Positions 27,432 through 36,286 of a stretch of DNA of 64,000 nucleotides are shown in pieces. Below the pieces are notes generated by a model, which had not been told where the DNA came from, made no database searches, and saw only the letters and a program-made list of their open reading frames with translations. Each line of letters begins with the position of its first letter. Position 1 is the stretch's first letter. The DNA is from CAYSLU01 sp964431965. Its GTDB lineage: Bacteria; Verrucomicrobiota; Kiritimatiellia; CAIKKV01; CAYSLU01. Location of the stretch: the NCBI GenBank assembly GCA_964431965.1, contig CAYSLU010000002.1, forward strand, positions 1-64,000, written 5' to 3'. The position numbers were made by a program, and so were the translations under genes.

Positions 27432-28331
27432 TCACTCGCTTTCGAGCTGCTTCCGTGCGGCGGCCAGCTCCGCGCGGCGCTGGGGCGTGATCTCGGGGGA
27501 ACGGAGTCCGAGCGAATCGATTGCGCGTGCGATGATCGCCGAGACGGCTGCGCGCGCGATCCACTTGTCGTCCGCCGGAATCGCATACCACGGGGCCCAG
27601 CGCGTGCTGGTGGCCGTGATCGCATCCTCGAACGCCTTCATGTAGTCGTCCCAGAACCGTCGCTCCGCGAGGTCGGCGGGGCTGAACTTCCAGTGCTTGC
27701 CGGGGTTCGTCAGCCGGTCGAGGAAGCGCTTCTTCTGCTCCTTCTTCGAGACGTTCAGGAAGAACTTCAGGATCAGCGTGCCGTTCCGGACGAGGTGGTG
27801 CTCGAAGTGGTTGATGTCCTCATACCGCTTTTCCCAGACATCCCCGGCCCGGCTGGCGCCGGCGAGCCGCTGCCGATCGAGGAGCTCGGGGTGGACGCGC
27901 ACGACGAGCACCTCCTCGTAGTAGCTGCGGTTGAAGATCCCGATCCGGCCACGCTCGGGCAGGCACTTGGAGTAGCGCCAGAGGAAGTTGTGATCCAGCT
28001 CCTCGTCTGACGGCTTCTTGAAGCTGAACACCTGGCAGCCCTGCGGATTGAGGCCCGACATCACGTGCTTGATCATGCCGTCCTTGCCGCCGGCGTCCAT
28101 GGCCTGGAAGACGATCAGAACCGAGTGGGTGTCGTTCGCGTAGAGCAGCTCCTGCGCGCGGGCGAGCGTGTCCAGGTTCTTCTGCACGTAGGCTCGGGCG
28201 CGGTCGGTCAGGGCGTCTTCGCCGAGGTGGCGGAGATGATCGAGCTCCCGCCAGTCGGCGTGGTGGCTCTTGACGCGGAACTTCGATCCGGGCTTCACGC
28301 GCAGTTGCCGTTCAATTCGAGCCGCTTTCAT
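27432..28331 (-). CDS. ppk2: Polyphosphate kinase 2 family protein
   Basis: PPK2 enzymes transfer phosphate between polyphosphate and nucleotides in the cytoplasm. The 299-residue length is that of a single-domain PPK2. Walker A is FQAMDAGGKDG (about residues 75-85), then the PSDEELDHNFLWR lid region, and Walker B-like FNRSYYEEVLVVRVHP. ATG 28331 follows GGAGG. It overlaps the upstream glycosyltransferase gene by ATGA and precedes the heparinase-like gene by nine bases, an unusual setting for PPK2; polyphosphate-driven nucleotide regeneration for sugar activation is a possible link (inference). Confidence 0.92.
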   Translation of the reverse strand: MKAARIERQLRVKPGSKFRVKSHHADWRELDHLRHLGEDALTDRARAYVQKNLDTLARAQELLYANDTHSVLIVFQAMDAGGKDGMIKHVMSGLNPQGCQVFSFKKPSDEELDHNFLWRYSKCLPERGRIGIFNRSYYEEVLVVRVHPELLDRQRLAGASRAGDVWEKRYEDINHFEHHLVRNGTLILKFFLNVSKKEQKKRFLDRLTNPGKHWKFSPADLAERRFWDDYMKAFEDAITATSTRWAPWYAIPADDKWIARAAVSAIIARAIDSLGLRSPEITPQRRAELAAARKQLESE

Positions 28332-31300
28332 GGTGTGCCTCCGGGTTTCGGTGCGTGTCCGCCCGGCGCGCAGGGAGGATACAAGCGGGCGCATGCGCCG
28401 AGCACGTCGTCCACCGTGACGCCGCCCATGCAGGCGATGGTCCGGCACGGCCGGTGGTAGCCGAAGATGAAGCACGGCGCGCACGCGACGGGCTGCCGCA
28501 CGATCGCGTGGCGGGCGTCGTCGATGCCCCACTTCAGGTGGTCGGTCGGCCCGAAGATCACGACCGTCGGGAGGCCGAGCGCGACCGCGAGGTGGGATAC
28601 TCCGGAGTCGGTGCCGACGAAGAGAGCCGCCTCCCTCAGGACGCCGACGGTCTCGGCAAGCGAGAGCCGTCCGGTCAGGTCCTCGACGCGTCCCGCCGGC
28701 GCGGCGGCGCCGCGAAGGATGGCCGCGGCGACGCGGGCGGCGTCCCGCCCGCCGACGAGCGCCACGCCGCATCCGCGGCCCGCGAGCGCCTGCACCAGCG
28801 CGGCGCAGCGGCCGGTGTCCCAGTGCTTGTAGCGGCTGCTGCTCCCGGGCGCGAAGACGATCAGCGGCCCGGCGGCGCTCAGGCGGGCGGCCGCCGCGGG
28901 CGCGGCCGGGAGCGCGGGCAGACGGTCGGCCAGAATGCCCTCGAGCTGATACGGCGCGTCCGCCGCAACGCCCAGCGGCTCGAGCAGGCGCGTGAACTGG
29001 CGCCCCTCATAGCCGTCCATCGCGTAGTTGATCAGGTGCGTATACAGCAGGTTCCGGGCGGGCGTGATCTTGAAGCCGACGCGGACTCCTGCGCCGCTCA
29101 GGAAGGCGAGGACCGCGGAGAAGTGATGGAACTGCTCGGTGTCGATCGCGGCGTCGTACGCGCGCGTGAGCATCAGGCGCAGGAAACGCAGCGGGTGCGC
29201 GTCGTAGGCGGTTGCCGCATCCGCCCAGCCGGCGAGCCGCAGCACCTCCAGGTTGCGCCGCTCGCAGACGATGTCGATCGCCGCGTCGGGGAACTCCTGC
29301 CGCAGCCGGCGCAGCACCGGGAGGAGCAGGATCATGTCCCCCATGCCGCCCGGGCGGATCACGAGGAGGCGGCGGATGCGCCGGCCGCCGCGTTCGCTCG
29401 TGGTGGGACCGTCGGCGAACCGGTAGCGCAGGTAGCCGATGATCCAGCAGAGCGCGGCGCCGATGGTGGCGTCCGCCATCTTGATCAGCGCGATGCGGCT
29501 GACGGCCGCGCCGAGCCACCCCTCGCGGCGCCGGCTCAGCGCCCAGGCGGCCGCCCCAAGCAAGGCCAGGCCGACGCCGGTCGCCGCCCAGCCCGCCCGG
29601 TCGGCCGCCGTGGCGCCGTAGTACAGCTCCACCTGCTCCCGGTCCGGGTAGACGAGCAGGAAGGCCGGGGTCACGCGGTAGACGTGCCGCGCGCCGCGCA
29701 CCTGCCAGTTGGGGAAGTGGGTGACTTTCACGATGTGGGGCAGGCCGATCGCGTCGGTGCGGAACGAGATGCGGTCCGGCTCGACCCGCTCGTCCCACAC
29801 GCGGTGGCGCGCGGCGCCGGTCGGCCGCTCGAGCCCGGGTGGCAGGTCCGGCGATTCGCCGGATGCGCCGGCCGCCACATCGGGCATGGGCGACCCGTCC
29901 GGCGCGGTCAGGCGCAGGTGGAGGAATTGTCCGCCGGTGTCCTGGGTGCACTTGTGGAGGAGGCGGTTGCGGCCCTTGCGCAGGTGCACGGCGACGGTCC
30001 GGTAGGAGTTGAGGCCGGTGATGCCCGTGCTCACGACGCGCTCGCCGTTGAGCCAGATGCGGGCATCGTCGTCGTTGGAGTAGTGCAGCATCGCGTCGCG
30101 ATCCGCGGGCGAGAAGACGCTGCAGTGGCTGTAGGACACGAGGTGCGTGTCGCGGCGGTAGAGCCGGTTGAGCAGGATCGGGCCGCGCCCGAAGAGCGGT
30201 TGCCAGGCTAGCCCGCCCTGGCGGGCGCCCTCGGACGGATCGATCCGGGTCTCGTCGATCGGCGCGTATTCGAGCAGGTTGGTGGCGCCGGCCGGCGCGT
30301 GGAAGGGGCCGAGGTGCAGCCACTCGGAGAGCTCGCCGTCCGGTGGGCGGGAGGCGGCGATGACGCGCCGGAACTGCGCGGGCGAGAGCGCGGGCGCCAT
30401 GGACGCGTCCGCCTCCTCGCCGGGGCGCAGCAGCGCGAACGGCCGGTCGAGCAGCTCGGGCGTGTAGATCCACTGCAGGCCCGCCTCGTTCGGGTCGTCG
30501 GCCCGCACCGCCACGGGTTGCCGGGCCGGGATGAACACATAGTGCCCGTCGTTCGCGGTGAGCTCGTAGAGCTGCCAGCCGTCGGCCTCGTCCAGCTTGC
30601 GCCACTCCGGCGCGGCGGCGAGCGCCTGCTGCAGCGGCGGCCAGCGCGCGATGACGTGCTTCACGTTGAAGAGCGCGAGATGACGCGTGGCGTTGGTGAT
30701 GTCGAAATGGCCGGGGTTCACCTGGGTCGGCAGGCCGGCGGCGTTCTTCGATGTCTCGCTCTGCACGTAGTAGGAGAAGAGCGAGCCGATGGCGGAGTTG
30801 ACGATCCCGCCCTCGAGGATCGGCTTGCCGATCAGGTGCGGCACGCACTCGAACACGCGCGTCGACCCGAGGCCGTTGTTTTCCTCGGCGAGGTCGTTCG
30901 CGAGCCGGCCGGGCGTCCCCTTGAGCGGCAGCACGAGCCGCTCGAAGACCGGCCAGGTTCGCTTGGCCTGGAGCCCCTCGTAGTTCCACGTGGCCCACGC
31001 GCGCACGTCGTTCCCGGCGGCCGCGACGCCGAAGCATACGAGCACCGCGATGCCGAGGCTCGCGAGTCCGGTCGCGCGCCGGTTCCGCATCAGGAGCCCG
31101 GCCCCGATCGCGGCCAGGGAGAGGATCGCATAGAAGAGGAACGGCCAGAGCCGGATGTTGACGAACACCGGCGAGAGGCGCGAGCCGAAGAGGAACAGCG
31201 CCAGCGCGGCCGCCAGCATCCACGCGAGCACGAGGGCGGCGCGCGCGCCGCGGAAGCCGAAGAAGATCGCGGCCGCGACCATCGGCAGCAGGGCGGCCGT

Positions 31301-32152
31301 GTAGACCGGGAGCGTGCGCGGGAGCGAGACGCTCCAGTCCGTTCCGAAATCGACCGACCCGGCGCCCTTGGCGACGAGCGGGACGAGCCACCACGCCATC
31401 AGCAGGACCGCCAGCGCCGCCTCGCCGGCGACCACCGCGGCCGCCCGCCGGAATCCGGCGCGCGGCCGCAGGAGCGGGACGATGCCGATCGCGAGGAAGC
31501 CGACGATCGACGTGAAGAAGTGCGAGGCGATCATGGCCGCCTGGAGCAGCACGGTGCGCAGGCGGAAGGCCCCGTCGTCCGCGTCGCGGGTCGCCCGGGC
31601 CACGGCCAGCACCATGATGGCGAAGCTGAGGCTGTTCGAGATCATGCCGGCGAGCGTGCTGTAGATGTTGGCGCCCCACATGACGTGCGACTTCACGAAC
31701 AGGAAGGGCACCATCGCGATCGCGCTGAGCGCGGGCACGGGGCGGGGCAGGCGCATGATCCGGGCGCCGGCGTAGGCGCAGGCGGGGAGGATGAAGATTC
31801 CGAGCACGCTGGCCAGCTTGAAGGCGATATTGAACGGCAGGAGCCCGCTCAGCAGCGCCACGATCAGGTAGGGGAGGCAGAAGTAGTACTGGAACATCGG
31901 GAAGCCGCACCACCACCCGGGGGCCCACGAGATGATGCGGCCGTGCTGCAGCAGCTGCTCGCGCAGGTGGCTGGCCAGGTAGTTGTGGGCGGGCGTGTCG
32001 CCCCCGACGGTCGTGGTGTCGAGCATCAGCAGCGAGGGCGGGATGTACCACGCGGTGAAGCAGGCGATGCCGGCGAGCACGAGGAGGTCGCACACGAGGT
32101 TCCCGTGCCGTCGAAGGAACGCGCCCGGCCGGGTATCGCCGATCGCTGTCAT
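28328..32152 (-). CDS. Fusion: multipass membrane protein, beta-sandwich domain and GT9 glycosyltransferase
   Basis: One uninterrupted 1,274-codon frame. Residues about 20-460 hold a dozen or so hydrophobic helices (first near LVLAGIACFTAWYI) with loops like those of YfhO/GT-C membrane proteins. A periplasmic region follows, with a PA14/CBM-like sandwich (FSPADRDAMLHYSNDDDARI, about 680-780). A last helix (GWAATGVGLALLGAAAWAL) leads, near residue 925, to a complete GT9 heptosyltransferase-type domain: LLVIRPGGMGDMILLLP, FAPGSSSRYKHWD, FVGTDSGVSHLAVALGLP. GT9 transferases add sugars to lipopolysaccharide cores. Its start overlaps the upstream stop (ATGA). An internal ATG at 29479 could give a separate GT9 but has no ribosome binding site. 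Confidence 0.82.
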   Translation of the reverse strand: MTAIGDTRPGAFLRRHGNLVCDLLVLAGIACFTAWYIPPSLLMLDTTTVGGDTPAHNYLASHLREQLLQHGRIISWAPGWWCGFPMFQYYFCLPYLIVALLSGLLPFNIAFKLASVLGIFILPACAYAGARIMRLPRPVPALSAIAMVPFLFVKSHVMWGANIYSTLAGMISNSLSFAIMVLAVARATRDADDGAFRLRTVLLQAAMIASHFFTSIVGFLAIGIVPLLRPRAGFRRAAAVVAGEAALAVLLMAWWLVPLVAKGAGSVDFGTDWSVSLPRTLPVYTAALLPMVAAAIFFGFRGARAALVLAWMLAAALALFLFGSRLSPVFVNIRLWPFLFYAILSLAAIGAGLLMRNRRATGLASLGIAVLVCFGVAAAGNDVRAWATWNYEGLQAKRTWPVFERLVLPLKGTPGRLANDLAEENNGLGSTRVFECVPHLIGKPILEGGIVNSAIGSLFSYYVQSETSKNAAGLPTQVNPGHFDITNATRHLALFNVKHVIARWPPLQQALAAAPEWRKLDEADGWQLYELTANDGHYVFIPARQPVAVRADDPNEAGLQWIYTPELLDRPFALLRPGEEADASMAPALSPAQFRRVIAASRPPDGELSEWLHLGPFHAPAGATNLLEYAPIDETRIDPSEGARQGGLAWQPLFGRGPILLNRLYRRDTHLVSYSHCSVFSPADRDAMLHYSNDDDARIWLNGERVVSTGITGLNSYRTVAVHLRKGRNRLLHKCTQDTGGQFLHLRLTAPDGSPMPDVAAGASGESPDLPPGLERPTGAARHRVWDERVEPDRISFRTDAIGLPHIVKVTHFPNWQVRGARHVYRVTPAFLLVYPDREQVELYYGATAADRAGWAATGVGLALLGAAAWALSRRREGWLGAAVSRIALIKMADATIGAALCWIIGYLRYRFADGPTTSERGGRRIRRLLVIRPGGMGDMILLLPVLRRLRQEFPDAAIDIVCERRNLEVLRLAGWADAATAYDAHPLRFLRLMLTRAYDAAIDTEQFHHFSAVLAFLSGAGVRVGFKITPARNLLYTHLINYAMDGYEGRQFTRLLEPLGVAADAPYQLEGILADRLPALPAAPAAAARLSAAGPLIVFAPGSSSRYKHWDTGRCAALVQALAGRGCGVALVGGRDAARVAAAILRGAAAPAGRVEDLTGRLSLAETVGVLREAALFVGTDSGVSHLAVALGLPTVVIFGPTDHLKWGIDDARHAIVRQPVACAPCFIFGYHRPCRTIACMGGVTVDDVLGACARLYPPCAPGGHAPKPGGTP

Positions 32153-33003
32153 GCGTCCTGCTTGCGGGCCGCCGGGGCCGGTCGGCCGCGGCGTCCCGCG
32201 AACTGGAGGGCCACGAAGGCGCCGATCAGGACGGCGCCGGCGACCGGCCAGAGCCAGCGCCTGGCCGACCAGAGCGGCTGCGGGGCGTCGATCTCGATCG
32301 TGCTGGTCCGGACGAGCGCGTCGTGGCGGCCGTCGTATTCGTACTCCACGGCGGCAAACGTCGCGTAGCGGCTGCCGGGCCGGCCGGAGGTGTTGCGGAG
32401 CGCGAACTCGCACACGCGGTCCTGGCCGGGGAACAGGACCACGTTGTGCTCGGCCGGCTCGGCCTGGATTTCGCGCGGCAGCACGAGGCGGACGCGGGCG
32501 TCGATATTGGTCGCGGACATGGGCCGCAGCACCACGCGCAGGGCCCCGTCGCGCGTCAGCCGGGCCGGCTCCATGCCGGCCTCGACCGGGCCCATGGGGC
32601 CCGTGGTGGCGTTGGTCGGGACCGTGACGACCTGGGGTGCGCTGAACGGGTAGCCGTTCAGGTCCGTGTAGTGGGTGCGGAGGGTGGCGGCGTAGACGCC
32701 CGGGGTCGCGGGCAAGGCCCCCAGGTTGAGCGCGCCTTCGGCGCTTTCGCCGACATCCAGCCGCCGGGCCAGCGTCTGCACGACCGGGGTGCCGTCGAGT
32801 GCGGCCTCGGTGCGGATCGACAGCGCCGCCTCGTCGCCCTGGTTCGTGACCCGGACGTTGAGTACGAGCCCGGTGTCGGTGGCCGACGAACGGGTTTCGA
32901 TCGTCAGGGTAATGAAGGACGCGCGCGCGGCCGTGGCGGCGAGCGCGAGGCCGGCGGCCAGGGCCAGGCAGCGGATCGGCGGCTGGAACGGGCGCATCGT
33001 CAT
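32149..33003 (-). CDS. Secreted, C-terminally anchored protein of unknown function
   Basis: A protein of about 284 residues with an N-terminal signal peptide (CLALAAGLALAATAARA), two Ig/CARDB-like beta regions (NVRVTNQGDEAALSI; FALRNTSGRPG), and a C-terminal membrane helix (WPVAGAVLIGAFVALQFAG) followed by a basic tail. This is the layout of a periplasmic domain tethered to the inner membrane. It is coupled by ATGA to the membrane-GT9 fusion and may be its partner. Start choice: ATG 33003 is used because a promoter -10 at 33014-33019 overlaps the alternative ATG 33015; ATG 32997 is also possible. Confidence 0.68.
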   Translation of the reverse strand: MTMRPFQPPIRCLALAAGLALAATAARASFITLTIETRSSATDTGLVLNVRVTNQGDEAALSIRTEAALDGTPVVQTLARRLDVGESAEGALNLGALPATPGVYAATLRTHYTDLNGYPFSAPQVVTVPTNATTGPMGPVEAGMEPARLTRDGALRVVLRPMSATNIDARVRLVLPREIQAEPAEHNVVLFPGQDRVCEFALRNTSGRPGSRYATFAAVEYEYDGRHDALVRTSTIEIDAPQPLWSARRWLWPVAGAVLIGAFVALQFAGRRGRPAPAARKQDA

Positions 33004-33013
33004 GGGCGGGCGC

Positions 33014-33043
33014 ATAATAGGACCCGCTGCCCTCCGATTGCAA
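33014..33043 (-). promoter_or_regulatory. Promoter of the polysaccharide-type operon
   Basis: On the minus strand TTGCAA, an 18-base spacer and TATTAT form a sigma-70-like promoter. Transcription would begin about 33007, giving almost no leader before ATG 33003 or 32997. Confidence 0.45.
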
Positions 33044-33061
33044 GCGAAGCACGGCGCAATC

Positions 33062-33190
33062 CAGCCGTTCGCACTATGGCCGGCGCACCACCCGGACTAC
33101 GGGCTGAAGCCCGCACTACAAACAGCGAATTGGCTGGTTCCGGTGTTTGTAGCGCGGCCTTCAGGCCGTACTGAGGCCATCGTGCGAACG
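33062..33190. mobile_element. Palindromic repeat element, copy A (MITE/REPIN-like)
   Basis: An element of about 129 bases whose ends are inverted (CGTTCGCAC at the left, GTGCGAACG at the right) and whose interior contains two hairpin units meeting at GCACTACAAAC and GTTTGTAGCGC. The 13-base sequence GCACGGCGCAATC flanks it on both sides (33049-33061 and 33191-33203). A second copy in inverted orientation lies at 63807-63937, about 88% identical by hand alignment. It sits between two divergent promoters, in the 308-base gap before thyX. No open reading frame. Confidence 0.8.
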
Positions 33191-33206
33191 GCACGGCGCA
33201 ATCGGC

Positions 33207-33236
33207 TTGATGGCGCTCGGGGTCGTAGGGTATAGG
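33207..33236 (+). promoter_or_regulatory. Candidate promoter for thyX
   Basis: TTGATG, 18 bases and TATAGG lie just outside the right direct repeat of the palindromic element, about 88 bases before the thyX start. Confidence 0.4.
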
Positions 33237-33323
33237 GCAACCCGTCGCAGGACGGTTGCATACAACCCGGTCGCGCGCCTCGTGCGGAGCATGCGCGGGC
33301 GCGTCCGTAAAAGGAGTTGCAGG

Positions 33324-34214
33324 ATGAGCACCAAGTTCAGTGAGCCGGTCGTTGCGCGCCAGGCACCGCCGGCGCCGCTGGTGGACGTGATGGATGGCGC
33401 GGCCCGGTGGGAGGCGAAGGTGCACGAGTATGGGCTCGTCGCCCTCGTCGATGTCATGCCCCGGCTGGTGCCCTCCGGGAAGACGGCCGATTCCGCGATC
33501 GTGCAGGCCGCGCGCGTGTCGTATGGAGAAGGCACGGCGCAGGTGAGCGAGGACCGCGGCCTGATCCGCTACCTGCTGCGGAACCGCCACACCACCCCGT
33601 TCGAGATGGTGGAGTTCAAGTTCCACCATGTGCTGCCGCTCTTCGTGGCCCGGCAGTGGATCCGGCACCGGACGGCCAGCGTCAACGAGTACAGCGCCCG
33701 CTATTCGGTCGCCAAGGAGCGCTTTTACCGGCCGGCGCGCCAGAACATCCAGAAGCAGAGCGCGGCGAACAAGCAGGGCGGAGCCGGGCCGGTGGACGAG
33801 CTCACCGCGGAGGAGTTCGGCCGGTACCTGGACGGGGCGGAAGCGCAATACCCGGAGTATCAGCGCCTGCTCGAGAAGGGCATGGCGCGCGAAGTGGCGC
33901 GCATCGGCCTGCCGCTGAGCCTGTACACCGAGTGGTACTGGAAGATCGACCTGCACAACCTGCTTCACTTCCTGTCGCTGCGGATGGATGTGCACGCGCA
34001 GCCGGAAATCCGCGAGTACGCGAGCGCCATGTTCCACATGATCAAGCCGATCGTGCCGATCACCATGGAGGCGTTCGAGGACTACGAACTGGGGGCCGTC
34101 ACGCTGACGCGCATGGAGGTCGAGGCGATGCGGACGGGCGCCCCGCTGGGCAGCGAGAACCGGCGGGAGCGGACGGAGTGGGACGTGAAGCGGCGCAAGC
34201 TGGGGCTGGCCTAG
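33324..34214 (+). CDS. thyX: FAD-dependent thymidylate synthase
   Basis: ThyX makes dTMP from dUMP with methylene-tetrahydrofolate and reduced FAD. The 296-residue protein has the ThyX signature RHRTASVNEYSARYS at residues 114-128 (RHRxxSxNxxSxRY), with FEMVEFKFHHVLPLFVARQW before it and the DLHNLLHFLSLRMD region after it. It is longer than minimal ThyX proteins (about 220-250 residues) because of an N-terminal extension and an insert after the signature. ATG 33324 follows AAAGGAG. No thyA was seen in the window. It consumes the methylene-folate made by the GlyA fusion at 42602 (pathway knowledge). Confidence 0.95.
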   Translation: MSTKFSEPVVARQAPPAPLVDVMDGAARWEAKVHEYGLVALVDVMPRLVPSGKTADSAIVQAARVSYGEGTAQVSEDRGLIRYLLRNRHTTPFEMVEFKFHHVLPLFVARQWIRHRTASVNEYSARYSVAKERFYRPARQNIQKQSAANKQGGAGPVDELTAEEFGRYLDGAEAQYPEYQRLLEKGMAREVARIGLPLSLYTEWYWKIDLHNLLHFLSLRMDVHAQPEIREYASAMFHMIKPIVPITMEAFEDYELGAVTLTRMEVEAMRTGAPLGSENRRERTEWDVKRRKLGLA

Positions 34215-34266
34215 CGGCGGCGGGCACCGGCGTGACCGGAGCCGCCCATGCTGCTATGCTGTGGCC

Positions 34267-35190
34267 ATGAACGCTCTTGCTCGTCTGCTGTCGGCTGCGG
34301 CGTGCGCGGCGCTCTCGGGCGGAGCGGCATGCGCGGCGGCTGAGGCCGACTTCCTGCCGATCCGGTTCCACGGGGCGCCGGCGGCCGGGGCCGGTGCGGA
34401 CACGGACCTGATCCGGTTCCACCAGATGGACCTTATCGATCCCACGGAAGCGGCCCGGTCGCGCGAGATCTATAGCCGGGACCTGCCGATCCAGGGGAAT
34501 TCCGGAGCCCAGCGCGCCAACGCGCCTCCGGCGCCGGGCGAGCCGACGTATCTGCTGCCGCCCGCACCGAAGGCCGGCGTGACGGACCGGCGCCCGGGGA
34601 CAAGCCGGAAGGACGATTCCCCGGCGGGCGCCCGGCGCGATGCGAGACTGGGCGGATCGGACGGTGCGCCTTCGGATTCAGGCAGCGGCTGGGGCTGGCT
34701 GGCCGATTCCGTCTATGACAGCCGGTCGGCCGCGCCGGATGACGCATCGCGACGAGTTTCCCGAACGGCCGACGACCGGAGAGGGGCGGCGGGGCTGGAT
34801 GCGGATTCCGGGCTGAGCGGATGGAGCCCCATTGCGGGCGGCGCCGATGCGCCGGAGTGGAGTTCGGTACGGATTCCGAAAGAGGGCGGCGACGGCGGGC
34901 GTCCGTCCTTCGGTGTGAGCGAGCGGCTGGACGGCTCATCGACACGGAGATCGGATGCCGGGACGCGCCGGGTGAACGGCGGCGGCTTCTCATCGATCGG
35001 GCCGGCCCTTTCGCCCGTTCCGGCGCCCGCGCCGCCGCCGCTGACGAAGTCGCCGTCGATTGCCGGCGGCGGGCTGCTCGTTAGGCCGCCGCCCGCGCCG
35101 CAAGCGGATGCGCTGCGCCCCAGCCCGGTCTCCCGGACCGGCGGGCGCTCGGGAAGCCCCTTCGATCGCAAGTCCCCGTTCGATCGCTGA
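34267..35190 (+). CDS. Secreted low-complexity protein of unknown function
   Basis: A 307-residue protein with a signal-peptide-like N terminus (ARLLSAAACAALSGGAACAAA) and then a disordered-looking sequence rich in Ser, Gly, Arg, Asp and Pro with no recognisable domain. It ends with short imperfect repeats of SPFDRK. A cysteine in the signal region might be a lipidation site but the lipobox is poor. It starts 52 bases after thyX (ATG 34267; a GTG at 34261 is an alternative) and converges on purM with 12 bases between stops. Function unknown. Confidence 0.6.
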   Translation: MNALARLLSAAACAALSGGAACAAAEADFLPIRFHGAPAAGAGADTDLIRFHQMDLIDPTEAARSREIYSRDLPIQGNSGAQRANAPPAPGEPTYLLPPAPKAGVTDRRPGTSRKDDSPAGARRDARLGGSDGAPSDSGSGWGWLADSVYDSRSAAPDDASRRVSRTADDRRGAAGLDADSGLSGWSPIAGGADAPEWSSVRIPKEGGDGGRPSFGVSERLDGSSTRRSDAGTRRVNGGGFSSIGPALSPVPAPAPPPLTKSPSIAGGGLLVRPPPAPQADALRPSPVSRTGGRSGSPFDRKSPFDR

Positions 35191-35202
35191 GCCGGGCGGC
35201 GG

Positions 35203-36243
35203 TCAGTCGGGGAAAACCAGGCGCACGGGCTCGCGGCCCTTCTCGATGCGGCCCACGATCCGGGGGCGCTCACCGGCGGAGCGGAGCGCGGCCACGGCGG
35301 CATCCGCGTCGGCGGGGCGCACCATCATCACCATGCCGATGCCCATGTTGAAGACCCGGTACATCTCCTCCCGGTCGACCTTGCCCTCGGACTGGATGAA
35401 CTGGAAGATCCGCGGGACCGGCCAGTCGACCGTAAACACGGCCGAGACACCCTCGGGCAGCACGCGCGGGACGTTGTCCGGGAACCCGCCGCCCGTGATG
35501 TGCGCCATCCCGCGCACGGTCACCCGGGCCATCGCGCGCTTCACCGGCTTGAGGTAGCTGCGGTGCACGGCCAGCAGGGCGTCGGCCACCGAGGCCTTTG
35601 ATCCGGGCAGCCGGTCCTTCGGGCCGAGGCCGCACGTGTCGAAGATGACGTGGCGGGCGAGCGAGTAGCCGTTCGTGTGCAGGCCGCTGGACGGCAGGCC
35701 GATGATGACGTCGCCGGGCTTGATCGTCCGGCCGGTCACGAGCTGGCCGCGAGGGACCTTGCCGACGATCGTGCCGACGAGATCGTATTCCCCGGCCGGG
35801 TAGAGCCCGGGCAGTTCGGCCGTCTCCCCGCCCAGCAGGGCGCAGCCGCTCTGGCGGCACGCGGCGCACAGGCCCGCGACGATCTGGCGGAACACCTCGG
35901 GATCGAGCCGGGATGTGCCGATGTAGTCGAGAAAGAAGAGCGGCTCGGCGCCCTGCATCAGGATGTCGTTCACGCAGTGGTTGACCAGGTCCTGGCCCAC
36001 CGTGTCGTGCCGGCCGGCGAGCACGGCGACCTTGAGCTTGGTCCCCACGCCGTCCGCGCTGGCGACGAGCACTTCGCCGCGGCCCGGCGAGGCGAAGAAC
36101 CCGCCGAAGTACCCGATGTCGCTCAGCACGCCCTTCACGCGCGTCGACTTGACCTGCCGCTTGATCTCGCGGAAGCAGGCCATCTTGCGGTCGATGTCCA
36201 CGCCCGCCCGGGCGTAGGCCGATGTCGTCTTCTTGTTTTTCAT
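35203..36243 (-). CDS. purM: Phosphoribosylformylglycinamidine cyclo-ligase
   Basis: PurM (AIR synthetase) closes the imidazole ring in purine synthesis using ATP. The 346-residue protein has the family's blocks: SADGVGTKLKVA, VNDILMQGAEPLFFLDYIG, ALLGGETAELPGLY, GLPSSGLHTNGYSLAR and AHITGGGFPDNVPR. Length is normal. It follows purB by 43 bases on the same strand, forming a two-gene purine unit that diverges from the operon carrying purD and purE. Confidence 0.97.
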   Translation of the reverse strand: MKNKKTTSAYARAGVDIDRKMACFREIKRQVKSTRVKGVLSDIGYFGGFFASPGRGEVLVASADGVGTKLKVAVLAGRHDTVGQDLVNHCVNDILMQGAEPLFFLDYIGTSRLDPEVFRQIVAGLCAACRQSGCALLGGETAELPGLYPAGEYDLVGTIVGKVPRGQLVTGRTIKPGDVIIGLPSSGLHTNGYSLARHVIFDTCGLGPKDRLPGSKASVADALLAVHRSYLKPVKRAMARVTVRGMAHITGGGFPDNVPRVLPEGVSAVFTVDWPVPRIFQFIQSEGKVDREEMYRVFNMGIGMVMMVRPADADAAVAALRSAGERPRIVGRIEKGREPVRLVFPD

Positions 36244-36286
36244 GGTGTCCTGATCAGGGATTCCGCCGGCCGGGCCGGCGCTCGCG

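Noticed and set aside
30130..32152. Prophage or integrative element in the polysaccharide region
   Set aside because: No integrase, phage structural gene or attachment site is visible; genes are ordinary housekeeping or envelope types.
32153..33052. N-terminal extension of the membrane-GT9 fusion upstream of 32152
   Set aside because: The extension overlaps the whole anchored-protein gene in another frame and has no membrane or signal sequence; the ATGA-coupled ATG is the natural start.
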